The notes beneath the pieces are model-generated. The model was not told where the DNA came from. It did no database searches and saw only the letters and a list, made by a program, of their open reading frames with translations. DNA of 64,000 bases. Source: Pyxidicoccus sp. MSG2 (GTDB taxonomy: Bacteria > Myxococcota > Myxococcia > Myxococcales > Myxococcaceae). Both the position numbers and the translations under genes were made by a program. This document shows, piece after piece, positions 1 through 7,762 of the stretch. How positions within the stretch are numbered: the first letter of the stretch is position 1; each line of letters starts with the position of its first letter. Where the stretch lies: the NCBI RefSeq assembly GCF_026626705.1, contig NZ_JAPNKC010000001.1, positions 4,278,001 to 4,342,000 of the forward strand, given 5' to 3'.

Positions 1-192
1 ACACGGGGGGCTCGCGTCGTGACGTACGCCGCGGACCCGTGGGACGGCTCGCTGTCCGGGCTGGCGCTCGAGGCCCGCCTCCAGGCGCTGAGCGACACCC
101 TCTTCCGCGCCCCCCAGCGTGGCAAGCGCGAGCCGGTGGACGGCACGCGGCTGGTGGACTGGGGCACCTGGGTGCCGGGGACGAAGCCATGA
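1..192 (+). CDS. C-terminal end of an unidentified protein (partial)
   Basis: An open frame enters from the left edge and ends with TGA at 190-192, leaving 63 codons of a C-terminus (last residues WVPGTKP). Codon use looks like coding sequence of a high-GC genome. I do not recognise the family: the fragment has an alternating hydrophobic start and a tryptophan-containing end, with no motif I can name. Its stop overlaps the start of the next gene (ATGA at 189-192), so the two are probably translated together. Confidence 0.6.
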   Translation, partial: TRGARVVTYAADPWDGSLSGLALEARLQALSDTLFRAPQRGKREPVDGTRLVDWGTWVPGTKP

Positions 193-509
193 CGCTCGCG
201 CTCTACGTCGTCGTCATCGACGTGGACCCCGCCTCCGAGGAGGCGTGGAACCGGTGGCACGAGGACATCCACGTCCCCGAGGTGCTGCGCGAGCCGGGCT
301 TCCGCTCCTGCCGCAAGTGGCGCGACACCGAGCCTGCCCCGGACGGCTGGGCACGCTACGTGTGCCATTACGAACTGACGGAGCTGGACGCGATGCGCCG
401 CTACGCGAGCAGCGAGGCAGCGAAGCGCCTGAGGGAAGAGTCCCTGACTCGCTTCGGCACTGTCACGCGCTACTCACGCCAGGTACTCACCGAGGTGAAA
501 CGTTTCTGA
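189..509 (+). CDS. DUF4286-like protein
   Basis: This 106-residue protein resembles small cytoplasmic DUF4286 proteins, which have a ferredoxin-like fold and no known activity. The N-terminus has the family pattern: a hydrophobic strand (ALYVVVIDVD), then a W-x2-W-H segment (EEAWNRWHEDIHVPEVL), then a glycine-phenylalanine turn (REPGFRSCRKW). The start at 189 is chosen because the ATG overlaps the upstream stop and the protein then has family length. A longer in-frame extension to position 39 lies inside the upstream gene and is low-complexity, so it was dropped. The role is unknown. Coupling to the upstream gene suggests a shared function. Confidence 0.7.
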   Translation: MTLALYVVVIDVDPASEEAWNRWHEDIHVPEVLREPGFRSCRKWRDTEPAPDGWARYVCHYELTELDAMRRYASSEAAKRLREESLTRFGTVTRYSRQVLTEVKRF

Positions 510-560
510 TTCTCGGGAAATGGGTTTCCCATGAAGCCACCGTGAATCGCCGCGGCCCGC

Positions 561-1121
561 TCAGGCGGAGAGGGCCGCGGACGGCGTGCGGGAGGCCGAC
601 CGGGCGCTGCCGGCCATGAGGAAGTGGCCCTTCGAGTCGGTGGGCAAATCCAATCGCAGACAGAGGTGACCTGGGGGCGGCCCGTCCACGGGCGAGCAGG
701 AGGACTCGCGCGCGCGGAAGCCCATGGACTCCAGCACGCGGCGCGCGGTGTCGTTGCCGGTGCGGACGAAGGCTTCCACATGGCGCAGGCCGTCCAGTCG
801 GACACCGCGGCGGATGGTCTCCGTCGCGGCCCAGTGGCCCGCGCCCGCGAGCCGATACGGCGCCGCCACCATGCAGCTCAGCCGTGCGTAGCGCGCTTCG
901 CTGTCGATGTGGGAGAGCGCGGCGAGGCCGATGATGCCGCAGCCCTTCTCCGCCACCGCGAACAGCCGCGTGCCGCGCATGGGGCCGGCGAGCGGCGTGT
1001 CCGTCTCGGGCCGCAGCCACCAGAACACCTCGCCGATGTCCGGGTCCTCCAGCAGCAGGTCCACCGCGCCGGAGACGGCGCTGCCCGCGACTTCGATGGG
1101 AATCAGCTGGCGCTCACGCAT
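561..1121 (-). CDS. GNAT family N-acetyltransferase
   Basis: This 186-residue protein has a GNAT layout: a central beta region (GIIGLAALSHID, about residues 62-73), strands and a helix around 80-105, and a C-terminal segment FVRTGNDTARRVLESMGFR (about 117-136). The last segment is the usual GNAT motif in which a residue gains a neighbour advantage and the protein matures into the Q/R-x-N-x2-A-x2-L-x3-G-F pattern. It would move an acetyl group from acetyl-CoA to an unknown amine. The tail after residue 150 is Pro/Ser/Ala-rich and probably disordered. It converges on the DUF4286 gene and is not obviously in an operon. Confidence 0.75.
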   Translation of the reverse strand: MRERQLIPIEVAGSAVSGAVDLLLEDPDIGEVFWWLRPETDTPLAGPMRGTRLFAVAEKGCGIIGLAALSHIDSEARYARLSCMVAAPYRLAGAGHWAATETIRRGVRLDGLRHVEAFVRTGNDTARRVLESMGFRARESSCSPVDGPPPGHLCLRLDLPTDSKGHFLMAGSARSASRTPSAALSA

Positions 1122-1232
1122 GGGTTCGTCCCCCTACACACTGTCGACTTCAAGGGACGTGCCATTATTCAAAAAAACTGAAACATGACGGCATCTTGCA
1201 CGTGAGTGCGGCACCGGTGTGCGAGCACGGCA

Positions 1233-1263
1233 CACGGGCCCGGGATTTCAGTCCGGGCCCGTG
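1233..1263 (-). terminator. Stem-loop terminator of ohr
   Basis: A perfect 11-bp stem (CACGGGCCCGG at 1233-1243 paired with 1253-1263) encloses a 9-nt AT-rich loop. It starts 10 nt past the ohr stop on the minus strand. There is no T-run, as is common in GC-rich genomes, so termination by this hairpin is inferred. Confidence 0.6.
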
Positions 1264-1272
1264 CCAACTGCG

Positions 1273-1710
1273 TTACTCCGCGACAGCGAGCTTCACGTCG
1301 ATGTTGCCGCGCGTGGCCTTGGAGTACGGGCACACCTCGTGGGCCGCGTGCATGAGCTTCTCGGCCTCGTCGCGGGGCATGCCGGGGAGGATGCCCGTCA
1401 GCACCACCGCGAGGCCGAAGCCGCCGTCCGGCGTCTTGCCGATGGTGACGGCGGCGGTGATGCCCACGCCCTCGCCCAGCGTCTTGCCCTGCATGCGCCC
1501 CACGAGGCGCAGCGCGCCCTCGAAGCAGGCGGAGTAGCCCGCGGCGAAGAGCGTCTCCGGGTTGGCCTTCGCGCCGCCCGGGCCACCCATCTCCTTGGGC
1601 AGGGCGAGCTGCAGGTCGATGACGCCGTCGGCGGACTTCACGTGGCCGCTGCGGCCGCCGTGGGTGGTGGCGGTGGTGGTGTACAGGGGGCTGACGGTAA
1701 CGGGGGCCAT
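1273..1710 (-). CDS. ohr: Organic hydroperoxide resistance protein Ohr
   Basis: Ohr is a cytoplasmic thiol peroxidase of the Ohr/OsmC fold. It reduces organic and fatty-acid hydroperoxides and is recycled by lipoylated proteins. The 145-residue length is typical. The two catalytic cysteines are visible as C62 (GYSACFEGAL) and C127 (HEVCPYSKATRGN), with the conserved Arg at R20 and Glu at E52 (NPETLFAAG). The final CPYS-A-x-RGNI motif is the Ohr signature that separates it from OsmC. The gene lies 17 nt downstream of the regulator ohrR on the same strand, so both are probably one transcript under OhrR control. Confidence 0.95.
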   Translation of the reverse strand: MAPVTVSPLYTTTATTHGGRSGHVKSADGVIDLQLALPKEMGGPGGAKANPETLFAAGYSACFEGALRLVGRMQGKTLGEGVGITAAVTIGKTPDGGFGLAVVLTGILPGMPRDEAEKLMHAAHEVCPYSKATRGNIDVKLAVAE

Positions 1711-1727
1711 GGAATGCTCCTATGGGA

Positions 1728-2183
1728 TTACTTCGAGGGTTCAGACTGGGACTTCGACAGCGCTTCGAACAGCCGCTGGACGTCGCGGCGCATGCGTGAA
1801 AGCTCTTCGAGCGACAGGCCCATCTTGCAGACCATCGCCTCGGGAATGGACACGGCCCTGCGCTTCAGCGCGCGTCCTTGAGTCGTGAGGTGGACGTGCA
1901 CCGAGCGCGCGTCCTCGGTGGACCGCTCCCGCTTCACCAGCCCCTGGGCCTCCAGCCGCTTCAACAGCGGCGTGAGTGTCCCCGAGTCCAGGAACAGCCG
2001 CTCCCCCATCCCCTTCACCGTCACCCCATCCGTCTCCCACAGGACCAACATCACCAGGTACTGCGGGTACGTCAGCCCCAGCTTCGACAGGAGCGGCGCG
2101 TAGGCCTGCGTGACAGCCCTGGCCGCCGCGTAGAGCGGGAAGCAGAGCTGCGCGTCCAGGCTGAGCGGGTCATCCACCGACAT
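1728..2183 (-). CDS. ohrR: MarR-family peroxide sensor OhrR
   Basis: OhrR represses ohr and is inactivated when organic hydroperoxide oxidises a conserved N-terminal cysteine. Here that residue is C14 in [12 protein letters not shown], followed by the family segment [20 protein letters not shown] second cysteine (C119, AMVCKMG) makes this a possible two-Cys type that forms a disulfide. The winged helix lies at about residues 50-105 ([19 protein letters not shown] recognition helix). The start ATG at 2181-2183 gives 151 residues, the usual length. Upstream in-frame codons are not protein-like. There is no strong Shine-Dalgarno sequence, and the operator lies only 14 nt upstream, so the mRNA may have a very short leader. 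Confidence 0.93.
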   Translation of the reverse strand: MSVDDPLSLDAQLCFPLYAAARAVTQAYAPLLSKLGLTYPQYLVMLVLWETDGVTVKGMGERLFLDSGTLTPLLKRLEAQGLVKRERSTEDARSVHVHLTTQGRALKRRAVSIPEAMVCKMGLSLEELSRMRRDVQRLFEALSKSQSEPSK

Positions 2184-2197
2184 GGCCAATGAATAGG

Positions 2198-2214
2198 GCG
2201 CAATTAAATTGCGC
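2198..2214. promoter_or_regulatory. OhrR operator
   Basis: GCGCAATTAAATTGCGC is a perfect inverted repeat (8-nt arms around one A) just upstream of the ohrR start. Its core CAATTAAATTG equals the core of the operator known for Bacillus subtilis OhrR. Binding here would block transcription of ohrR-ohr. Confidence 0.8.
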
Positions 2215-2326
2215 GCAACCAATTCGAACACGAGGCCGGGGTACCCCGGGATGCCGCGACGGGCCATGGCGTGTTACAGGGCGGCGCGCGGCCGGCGTCA
2301 GGGCCGGGCGAGGACGGGAGCAAGGG

Positions 2327-3112
2327 ATGTTGAGGACTGTCACAGCCACGCGCTACGTGACGCCCCTGCGGGAAGGCGGCTCGCTGCCCGCCATCATCGA
2401 GGCGGACGACGCGGGGCTGTATGTCGTGAAGTTCCGGGGCGCGGGCCAGGGCGCCAAGGCGCTCATCGCGGAGCTCATCTCCGGCGAACTGGCGCGCGCG
2501 GTGGGCCTTCGCGTCCCGGAGGTGGTGCTGGTGGACCTGGACCCGGCGCTGGGCCGCAACGAGCCGGACTCTGAAATCCGCGAGCTGCTCAAGGCGAGCG
2601 CGGGGCTCAACCTGGGGCTGGACTACCTGCCCGGCTCGGTGACGTTCGACCCGCTGGCCGGTCCCTTTCCGGAGGCCTCGGTGGCGTCGGCCATCGTCGG
2701 CTTCGACGCGTACGTCACCAACGTGGACCGCACGCCCAAGAATCCCAACATGCTGAGCTGGCACCGGGACTTGTGGCTCATCGACCACGGGGCGTCGCTC
2801 TACTTCCACCACTCGTGGGAGGACTGGGAGGAGCGCAGCCAGAGCCGCTTCGGCCCCATCAAGGACCACGTGCTGCTGCCGTGGGCCAGCGCGCTGCCCG
2901 CCGTGGAGGCCACGCTGCGCGCGGCCCTCACGCGCGAGGTGGTGGAGCGCACCATCGCCGCCATTCCCGAGGCGTGGCTGACGGGCACCGAGTCCCCCTT
3001 CCCCACCGCCGACGCGCACCGCGCGGCGTACGTCACCTGGCTGCTCAAGCGCGTGGACGCGATGCCGGCGTTCCTCGAGGAGGCGGCCCGTGCCCGCGCC
3101 CAGCTCGTTTGA
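2327..3112 (+). CDS. HipA-like kinase domain protein
   Basis: This 261-residue protein is a stand-alone HipA-like kinase fold of the type often paired with DUF3037. Seen motifs are a beta strand with a lysine (LYVVKFRG, K35) for ATP, GLDYLPGSV near residue 100, the catalytic-loop analogue TNVDRTPKNPNM (D134, N139) and a metal-binding DHG motif (LIDHGASLY, D153). The N-terminal subdomain of true HipA toxins is missing, so it is not a standard HipA. The ATG at 2327 follows a purine-rich GGGAGCAAGG site. It overlaps the downstream DUF3037 gene by 23 nt, so the two products probably act together. The substrate is unknown. Confidence 0.8.
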   Translation: MLRTVTATRYVTPLREGGSLPAIIEADDAGLYVVKFRGAGQGAKALIAELISGELARAVGLRVPEVVLVDLDPALGRNEPDSEIRELLKASAGLNLGLDYLPGSVTFDPLAGPFPEASVASAIVGFDAYVTNVDRTPKNPNMLSWHRDLWLIDHGASLYFHHSWEDWEERSQSRFGPIKDHVLLPWASALPAVEATLRAALTREVVERTIAAIPEAWLTGTESPFPTADAHRAAYVTWLLKRVDAMPAFLEEAARARAQLV

Positions 3113-3500
3113 CTACGCCATCATCCGCGTCGTCCCCCGCGTGGAGCGCGAGGAGTTCATCAACGCGGGCGTCGTCCTCTTCTGCACCACCCAGCGCTAC
3201 CTCGGCGCGCGCGTGGAGCTGGACGAGGCGCGGCTGAAGGCGCTCGCGCCGGACGTGGACCTGGACAGCGTCCGCAGTCACCTGGAGAGCTTCCGCCGCG
3301 TCTGCGAGGGCGGGAAGGACGCGGGCCCCATCGGCCGGCTGCCGCAGAAGGACCGGTGGCACTGGCTGGTGGCTCCGCGCAGCACCATCATCCAGACGGG
3401 CCCGGTGCACTCGGGCCTGTGCAAGGGTCCGAATCCGGAGCCCGGGCTGGCGCTGGAGCACCTGCTGGACACCGTGGTGCGCGTGAAGCGCTCCGCGTAG
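3090..3500 (+). CDS. DUF3037 protein, partner of the HipA-like kinase
   Basis: This 136-residue protein matches DUF3037: an N-terminal FDYAIIRVVPRVEREEF segment, then NAGVVLFC, and a central RLPQKDRWHWLVAPRST block. The family has no established activity. The start is a GTG at 3090 inside the end of the kinase gene, preceded by GAGGAGG at spacing suitable for ribosome binding. The 23-nt overlap and the recurrent pairing of these families (from general knowledge) indicate one functional unit. No signal peptide or membrane segment is present. Confidence 0.85.
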   Translation: MPAPSSFDYAIIRVVPRVEREEFINAGVVLFCTTQRYLGARVELDEARLKALAPDVDLDSVRSHLESFRRVCEGGKDAGPIGRLPQKDRWHWLVAPRSTIIQTGPVHSGLCKGPNPEPGLALEHLLDTVVRVKRSA

Positions 3501-3529
3501 CGGGGGCTCCTCGCTCCCGGCCAGTGTCG

Positions 3530-3556
3530 TTGCCGGGCTTGCCGGGCTTGCCGGGC
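3530..3556. repeat. Three tandem copies of a 9-bp unit
   Basis: TTGCCGGGC occurs three times head to tail in the gap between the DUF3037 gene and the EEP gene. It has no obvious function and may be a slippage product. Confidence 0.6.
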
Positions 3557-3571
3557 GGACAGGCGGGCATC

Positions 3572-3591
3572 CGCTCCCGGACTCGGGAGCG
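3572..3591 (+). terminator. Candidate terminator after the kinase/DUF3037 pair
   Basis: CGCTCCCG (3572-3579) pairs with CGGGAGCG (3584-3591) around a GACT tetraloop, 71 nt past the DUF3037 stop. It is followed by GT-rich sequence but no real T-run. Confidence 0.45.
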
Positions 3592-3738
3592 TGGGGTGTC
3601 GGGCGGAGCGCGTCCGGACGCGGAAGCGAGCAGGCAGGCAGATGTCCCGAAAGTGCACAAGCGGGCTCGGGGCCAGGGCCGCGCGGCTTCGCGGTTGGTA
3701 GTTTCACCGTACGGCCCGGGACGGGCCCCCACTCGCGT

Positions 3739-4719
3739 ATGAACGACTCCGCATTGCGAATCGCCACGTACAACGTCCGCTACTTCGGCCACATGCTGCG
3801 CGGCCTGGCGAGCACGGTGGGCCCCAAGCGCCGGGTCGCCGCCGCACTGTCCTCGCTGGACCCGCTGCCGGACGTCGTCTGCCTGCAGGAGGTGGAGACC
3901 TCCTCGCTGCGCAGCACCATCGCCCACCGACCCAAGCAGCCAGGGGAGACGCAGCTGGCGGCCTTCATGGACCGCATGGTGGAGACGTTCGGCGCCCAGG
4001 CGCGGGACATGCCCTACGAGGCGTTCTACTTCCGCGCCCACAACTACAAGCTGGGCGAGGTGTCGCTCTACACCACGGGGCTCGCGATGCTCGTGAATAC
4101 GCGCACCCTCCAGGTGGACACGCACAACGTGGCCGCGCCCCAGCACATCACCCACCACCACGTGCAGCGACTGAAGGACCGCAAGCAGAGCCGCATCTGC
4201 GCGCACATGCGCCTGGTGCGGCGCTCGGACGGGCGCGGCTTCCACATCTTCAACACCCACCTGAGCCTGCCCACGCCATTCGCCAAGGAGTTCTGGGCGA
4301 CGAAGGACAAGATGGGCGGCGGCCCCAACCAACTGCACGAGGCGCGCAAGCTGGCGGAGTTCATGCGCGTGCACTCGGGCAACGAGCCGTACATCGTCTG
4401 CGGGGACTTCAACTCGCCGCCGGCGTCACCGGTGTTCCGCTACCTCACGGGCGAGGCGTGCCTCACCTGCGCCCAGGCCGCCGTGGGACAGATTGACCCG
4501 AACACGTCGCGCGGCTTCCCCACCGCGGGCTTCATGCACATGCGCATGCACCTGGACCACATGTTCTCCGGGGGCGGCGTGCGATGGCTGGACACGCAGG
4601 AGACCTGCCCGTTCGGAGACGCGCAGAGCCGCTTCCACGGACTGTCCGACCACATGCCCATCATCGCCCGCTTCGAGCTGGACGCCGCGCCCGGCGCGGC
4701 CGTGTCGTCCGCGGGCTGA
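3739..4719 (+). CDS. Endonuclease/exonuclease/phosphatase family protein
   Basis: This 326-residue protein has the metal-dependent EEP fold shared by DNase I, exonuclease III and inositol polyphosphate phosphatases. Motifs in order are IATYNVRYFG with the first metal Asn (about N13), VCLQEVET (Glu ligand, about residue 50), HIFNTHLS (about 175), IVCGDFNSPP (about 220), LDHMF (about 275) and the C-terminal LSDHMPII with the catalytic Asp-His. There is no signal peptide, so the enzyme should be cytoplasmic. The substrate cannot be told from sequence. It converges on the DUF421 gene with a 12-nt gap. Confidence 0.85.
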   Translation: MNDSALRIATYNVRYFGHMLRGLASTVGPKRRVAAALSSLDPLPDVVCLQEVETSSLRSTIAHRPKQPGETQLAAFMDRMVETFGAQARDMPYEAFYFRAHNYKLGEVSLYTTGLAMLVNTRTLQVDTHNVAAPQHITHHHVQRLKDRKQSRICAHMRLVRRSDGRGFHIFNTHLSLPTPFAKEFWATKDKMGGGPNQLHEARKLAEFMRVHSGNEPYIVCGDFNSPPASPVFRYLTGEACLTCAQAAVGQIDPNTSRGFPTAGFMHMRMHLDHMFSGGGVRWLDTQETCPFGDAQSRFHGLSDHMPIIARFELDAAPGAAVSSAG

Positions 4720-4731
4720 GGGGCGCTCCGC

Positions 4732-5244
4732 TCACTGGAGCGTGGAGCCCTCGCCTTCCTTCCTCATCAGGAAGGTCACCTTCCCGTCCGGCTCGAGGTA
4801 CGCCAGCCGGACCTCGCGAAGGGACTCGGTGCCGTGCTCGCGCAGGCGGCTGAGCAGCTCGTCGTGGGACATCAGGCTCCTACGCAGGTTGGCCTCGTTG
4901 ACGCGGCCCTCACGCACCAGCTCCACCGGCTTGCCCGTCAGCACCTTCGCCGCCTTCTCGCTGCGCATCGAGAGCCACGAGAAGAAGCGGTCCCAGGCGC
5001 CCAGCGTGCCGAAGGCCACGAAGGCCGAGGTCAGGCTGTCGTCCTCGGCCACGATGCTCCTGCGCAGGCACACCGAGATGATGAGCAGCAGGACGATGTC
5101 GAAGGTGGAGGAGCGACCCAGTTCCTTGCGTCCCGCCAGCCGGAGCACGAGCTGCGCGAAGAGGTAGACGGCGGAGGCGCGGAAGACCACCTCGAAGGTG
5201 TTGAGGTCGGGCGTCCACATGCCCTGCCAGTCGAAGGGCGCCAT
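4732..5244 (-). CDS. DUF421 (YetF-like) membrane protein
   Basis: This 170-residue protein has the DUF421 layout: N-terminal hydrophobic helices (FRASAVYLFAQLVLRLAGRK and FDIVLLLIISVCLRRSI), then a soluble C-terminal domain with the family feature GKPVELVREGRVNEANLRRSLMS (about residues 103-125). The family is found in the inner membrane of many bacteria; its role is not established, though some Bacillus members affect spores. Compared with YetF (about 230 residues) this copy is short but has both regions. It stands alone, converging on the EEP gene. Confidence 0.85.
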   Translation of the reverse strand: MAPFDWQGMWTPDLNTFEVVFRASAVYLFAQLVLRLAGRKELGRSSTFDIVLLLIISVCLRRSIVAEDDSLTSAFVAFGTLGAWDRFFSWLSMRSEKAAKVLTGKPVELVREGRVNEANLRRSLMSHDELLSRLREHGTESLREVRLAYLEPDGKVTFLMRKEGEGSTLQ

Positions 5245-5308
5245 GCCCTGAAGATGCGCACCGCGTGGTGGGCCCTGGCGCGCATGCCCGTGTGGCAGGC
5301 AGGGGTGC

Positions 5309-6238
5309 TCAGCTCCCGCCTTCGCCCTCGTCCGAGCCCCTGCCCGAGAGGGCGCGCTCCACCGTGTCCCACGCGTCCAGGATTTCGCGGGTGCGGCGCT
5401 CGGCCAGCTCGTGGAACTCGGGCGCGAGGTGGGAGACCTTGTCCGGGTGGTACTGCGTGATGAGCGCGCGGAAGGCCTTGCGCGCGTCGTCCAGCGAAGT
5501 GTCCCGGGGGATGCCCAACACCGTCCAGGCGTCCTTCACCGCGGCGGGCGGTCGCGGTGGAGGCACCCGTGTGCCTCGGGGCGGCGTGGCTTCGTCGTCC
5601 CAGGCCCGTGCGCCCGTGTCTCGTGTGCCGGTACTCCGCGTGCCGGTGCTCCGCGCGTCGGCGTCACGTGCGTCCGTGTCTCTTGCACCGGGGCTCCGCG
5701 CGCCGGGACGTCTTGCATCACCGTCCCAGGCGAACTCCTCCTCGCGCGCGCCCGAGCTCGCGGGACGCCGGGGCGAGCGGGGTGGAGGCTCCGGCCTCTT
5801 GTGGCCGGGGCGCTTCTCCGGGTCCGGCGCGGGCACGCGCGGGGTGAGGCGGCTGAGTGCTTCCTGGAGGAACCAGAGGTCCTCGACCGGCGTGCCGTGC
5901 TTGCGCACCACCGCGCGCGGGCGGCCGTCCTCCAGGAGGAGGTAGCCCGTGGATGCGGCGTAGGCGTCATCACGGCTGGCCGGGTAGAGCCGGTCGCCCA
6001 GGTCGCCCAGCGGGTCCCTCCACATGCCCTCCGTGGTGCCCTCGTCGGCCACGAGCACCTGGGAGAGCACGTCACCGTGGAGGCGCTCCAGCGTGGCGAA
6101 GGGCTCGCGCGCCTCCGGGGTCCGCATGGCCGGCCCGTGCCGCACCCCCGTCACGAGCAGCAGCCCGCGCGTCCCGTCCACGCGGGCGAAGAGCGCCTCA
6201 CGCACCTGCCTGTCGGAGAAGAAGAGGACGGACTGCAC
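5309..6238 (-). CDS. J-domain protein with thioredoxin-sized N-terminal domain
   Basis: The 309-residue protein ends in a J domain (about residues 232-297). It contains AWTVLGIPRDTSLDDARKAF and the HPD motif at 264-266 that stimulates DnaK ATPase. The N-terminal 130 residues form a compact alpha/beta domain (LFARVDGTRGLLLVTGV; YAASTGYLLLEDGRPRAVV) that I could not assign. Its order of strands would fit a thioredoxin-like fold without a CxxC. Between the two lies a charged, low-complexity linker with degenerate repeats of T/D-A-R-D/S-T-G. It lacks the G/F and zinc domains of DnaJ, so it is a class C J protein that probably brings a specific client to DnaK. Confidence 0.8.
   Translation of the reverse strand: MQSVLFFSDRQVREALFARVDGTRGLLLVTGVRHGPAMRTPEAREPFATLERLHGDVLSQVLVADEGTTEGMWRDPLGDLGDRLYPASRDDAYAASTGYLLLEDGRPRAVVRKHGTPVEDLWFLQEALSRLTPRVPAPDPEKRPGHKRPEPPPRSPRRPASSGAREEEFAWDGDARRPGARSPGARDTDARDADARSTGTRSTGTRDTGARAWDDEATPPRGTRVPPPRPPAAVKDAWTVLGIPRDTSLDDARKAFRALITQYHPDKVSHLAPEFHELAERRTREILDAWDTVERALSGRGSDEGEGGS
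5598..5720. repeat. Degenerate short tandem repeats in the J-domain gene linker
   Basis: Several near copies of an about 15-18 bp unit (CCGGTACTCCGCGTG and CCGGTGCTCCGCGCG are adjacent) encode the Arg-Ser-Thr-Gly linker of the J-domain protein. Such arrays change length easily. Confidence 0.55.
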
Positions 6239-6259
6239 GATGACGGGAGCCTACCCGTC

Positions 6260-7336
6260 TCAGCGCTGCATGGCGCGCAGGAGCTTCTCCGCGTCCTCCA
6301 CGCTCACCTTCCCCTCGCTCACCAACTGCAACACCCGGCGCAGCTCCTCGTCGGGGATGCCCGCCGTCGTCGGACGGGGCTCCGGAGGACGGCCGTGCGC
6401 GGCCCATGATGGCGGGCCGCCCCAGCCCGGCGGACGGGGCTCCGGAGGACGGCCGTGCCCGTCCCAGCTCCGCGCCCAGCGCTCGGCGTGACGCTCCGCG
6501 CGACGCTGCCACCGCTCCGTCTGCCGCTGCCAGCGCCGGGCATCGTGCTCCCAGTCGTGCCGGTCCTCGCCGTCCGCCTCGCGCCCCGCCTTGTGGGACT
6601 CGCGCACGCGCACCGAGCCCAGGTCCGTCTCCAGCCGCAGCAGCGTGGGCGCGCCCGGACGCGACGGGTAGCCGTTGCGCACCGAGCCCAGCGACGTGCG
6701 CGCTTCAATCGACACGTCCAGCCCCGGCACCAGCCGCACGTCCACCGCGCCCATCTGCGACACGATGCGGTGCTCGCCCGGCGTGAGCGCGTCCACCTCC
6801 AGTTTCACCGAGCCGGCCGCCGCCTGGACGTCGAACGTGCCGCCCACCCGCTGGCCGAAGATGCTGCCGGCGCTGGTGCGCAGCGTCAGCTTGCCGTGCA
6901 CGTCGCGCACGTCCGCCGTGCCCGCATCCGTCGTCACGTCCAGCTCGCAGTCCTTCAGCCCCGCCACGCGCACCATGCCCGCATCCAGCTTCAGCCGGGC
7001 CTTCGCGTTGGCGGGGAGGAACAGCTCCACCTGCGGCATGCTCCGCCACAGGAAGGCCCAGAAGCCGCCCTCGCGGATGTTCAGCTCCACCCGCGTGATG
7101 CTGCCGCGCTCGCGCACCTGGACGTCCACCGCCCCGTGCGCCACGAGGTAGGGCTTCTCGCCTTCGGGAAGGGGCGTCAGCGTGAGGGCCGCCGCGCTCG
7201 CGTGCAGCTCGAGCTCGGCCCGCTGGCCCCACGGAATCAGATGACGCTCCCCCGGACGCGGCGAGGCACCGGGCGGTGTATCCGACGTGGCTTCGGAGGA
7301 CTGCGGGGAGGGCTCCGACTCGAACATGGCCTTCAC
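6260..7336 (-). CDS. DUF4097 beta-solenoid protein with C-terminal SHOCT-like helix pair
   Basis: The 358-residue protein has a long repetitive beta region (about residues 35-245). Short strands recur as 'G-x-V/L-x-V' turns (LDVTTDAGTADVRDVHGKL, RTSAGSIFG, QAAAGSVKLEV, TSLGSVRNG), typical of DUF4097 adhesin-like folds. A basic Arg/Trp-rich helix (about 265-295) follows, then a Pro/Gly linker holding HGRPPEPRP twice. It ends with a SHOCT-like hairpin (DEELRRVLQLVSEGKVSVEDAEKLLRAM). There is no signal peptide or membrane helix. The gene overlaps the DUF2089 gene (ATGA). In Firmicutes, DUF4097 proteins of this shape work in envelope-stress sensing, so a sensor or regulator role is a reasonable but unproved guess. 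Confidence 0.7.
   Translation of the reverse strand: MKAMFESEPSPQSSEATSDTPPGASPRPGERHLIPWGQRAELELHASAAALTLTPLPEGEKPYLVAHGAVDVQVRERGSITRVELNIREGGFWAFLWRSMPQVELFLPANAKARLKLDAGMVRVAGLKDCELDVTTDAGTADVRDVHGKLTLRTSAGSIFGQRVGGTFDVQAAAGSVKLEVDALTPGEHRIVSQMGAVDVRLVPGLDVSIEARTSLGSVRNGYPSRPGAPTLLRLETDLGSVRVRESHKAGREADGEDRHDWEHDARRWQRQTERWQRRAERHAERWARSWDGHGRPPEPRPPGWGGPPSWAAHGRPPEPRPTTAGIPDEELRRVLQLVSEGKVSVEDAEKLLRAMQR
6371..6458. repeat. 28-bp direct repeat, 60-bp period
   Basis: Identical 28-bp blocks at 6371-6398 and 6431-6458 encode the two HGRPPEPRP copies in the linker of the DUF4097 protein. Confidence 0.85.
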
Positions 7337-7749
7337 TCCTGGGCCTTCTTCAGGCGCCGTGCGGCCTCGTCTGCATCGATGAGCCCGGCCGCGAGGTCAT
7401 CGAGAATCTGGGCGCGGCGCTGACCGCCGCGCGGTGGATGCGAAGGGGGTGGGGGCGCGGCGGGCGGGACGTCCTCGCCCAGCGCGGCGACCACGGCGTC
7501 CAGCCGCGACACCACGGTGGGATAGGAGAGCCCCAGCACCTGCTCCACGTCCTTGATCTTCCCGCGGCAGCTCAGGAACACGCGCACGAAGGCGAGCTGC
7601 TCGGGCGACAGCGCCTGCACCCAGCCCGTGGTGAACCGCCCCTCCACCGCCGTGTCACACGCCCCACAGCGCACACGCTCCACATGCGTGCCCTCGCCAC
7701 AGACGGGACACCGGGTGGGAAGGGGATGAATCGAGGTCCGAGGCGCCAT
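7333..7749 (-). CDS. DUF2089 zinc-ribbon/HTH protein
   Basis: This 138-residue protein has an N-terminal zinc ribbon with two CxxC pairs (RCPVCGE and RCGACDT) and then a helix-turn-helix-like block. That block runs from LSPEQLAFVRVFLSCRGKIK to VLGLSYPTVVSRLDAVVAAL, at about residues 48-92. This combination is DUF2089, a probable DNA-binding family. The C-terminal ILDDLAAGLIDADEAARRLK helix pair matches the short SHOCT-like end of its partner. The start at 7749 (ATG) is preferred because residues upstream are not family-like. Its stop overlaps the start of the DUF4097 gene, giving a regulator-effector pair. An inverted repeat just upstream (7763-7787) may be its own operator. Confidence 0.8.
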   Translation of the reverse strand: MAPRTSIHPLPTRCPVCGEGTHVERVRCGACDTAVEGRFTTGWVQALSPEQLAFVRVFLSCRGKIKDVEQVLGLSYPTVVSRLDAVVAALGEDVPPAAPPPPSHPPRGGQRRAQILDDLAAGLIDADEAARRLKKAQE

Positions 7750-7762
7750 AATAACCGTAAAA

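Noticed and set aside
2327-3500. HipA/HipB toxin-antitoxin module
   Set aside because: No HipB-like gene is adjacent and the HipA N-terminal subdomain is missing; the partner is DUF3037.
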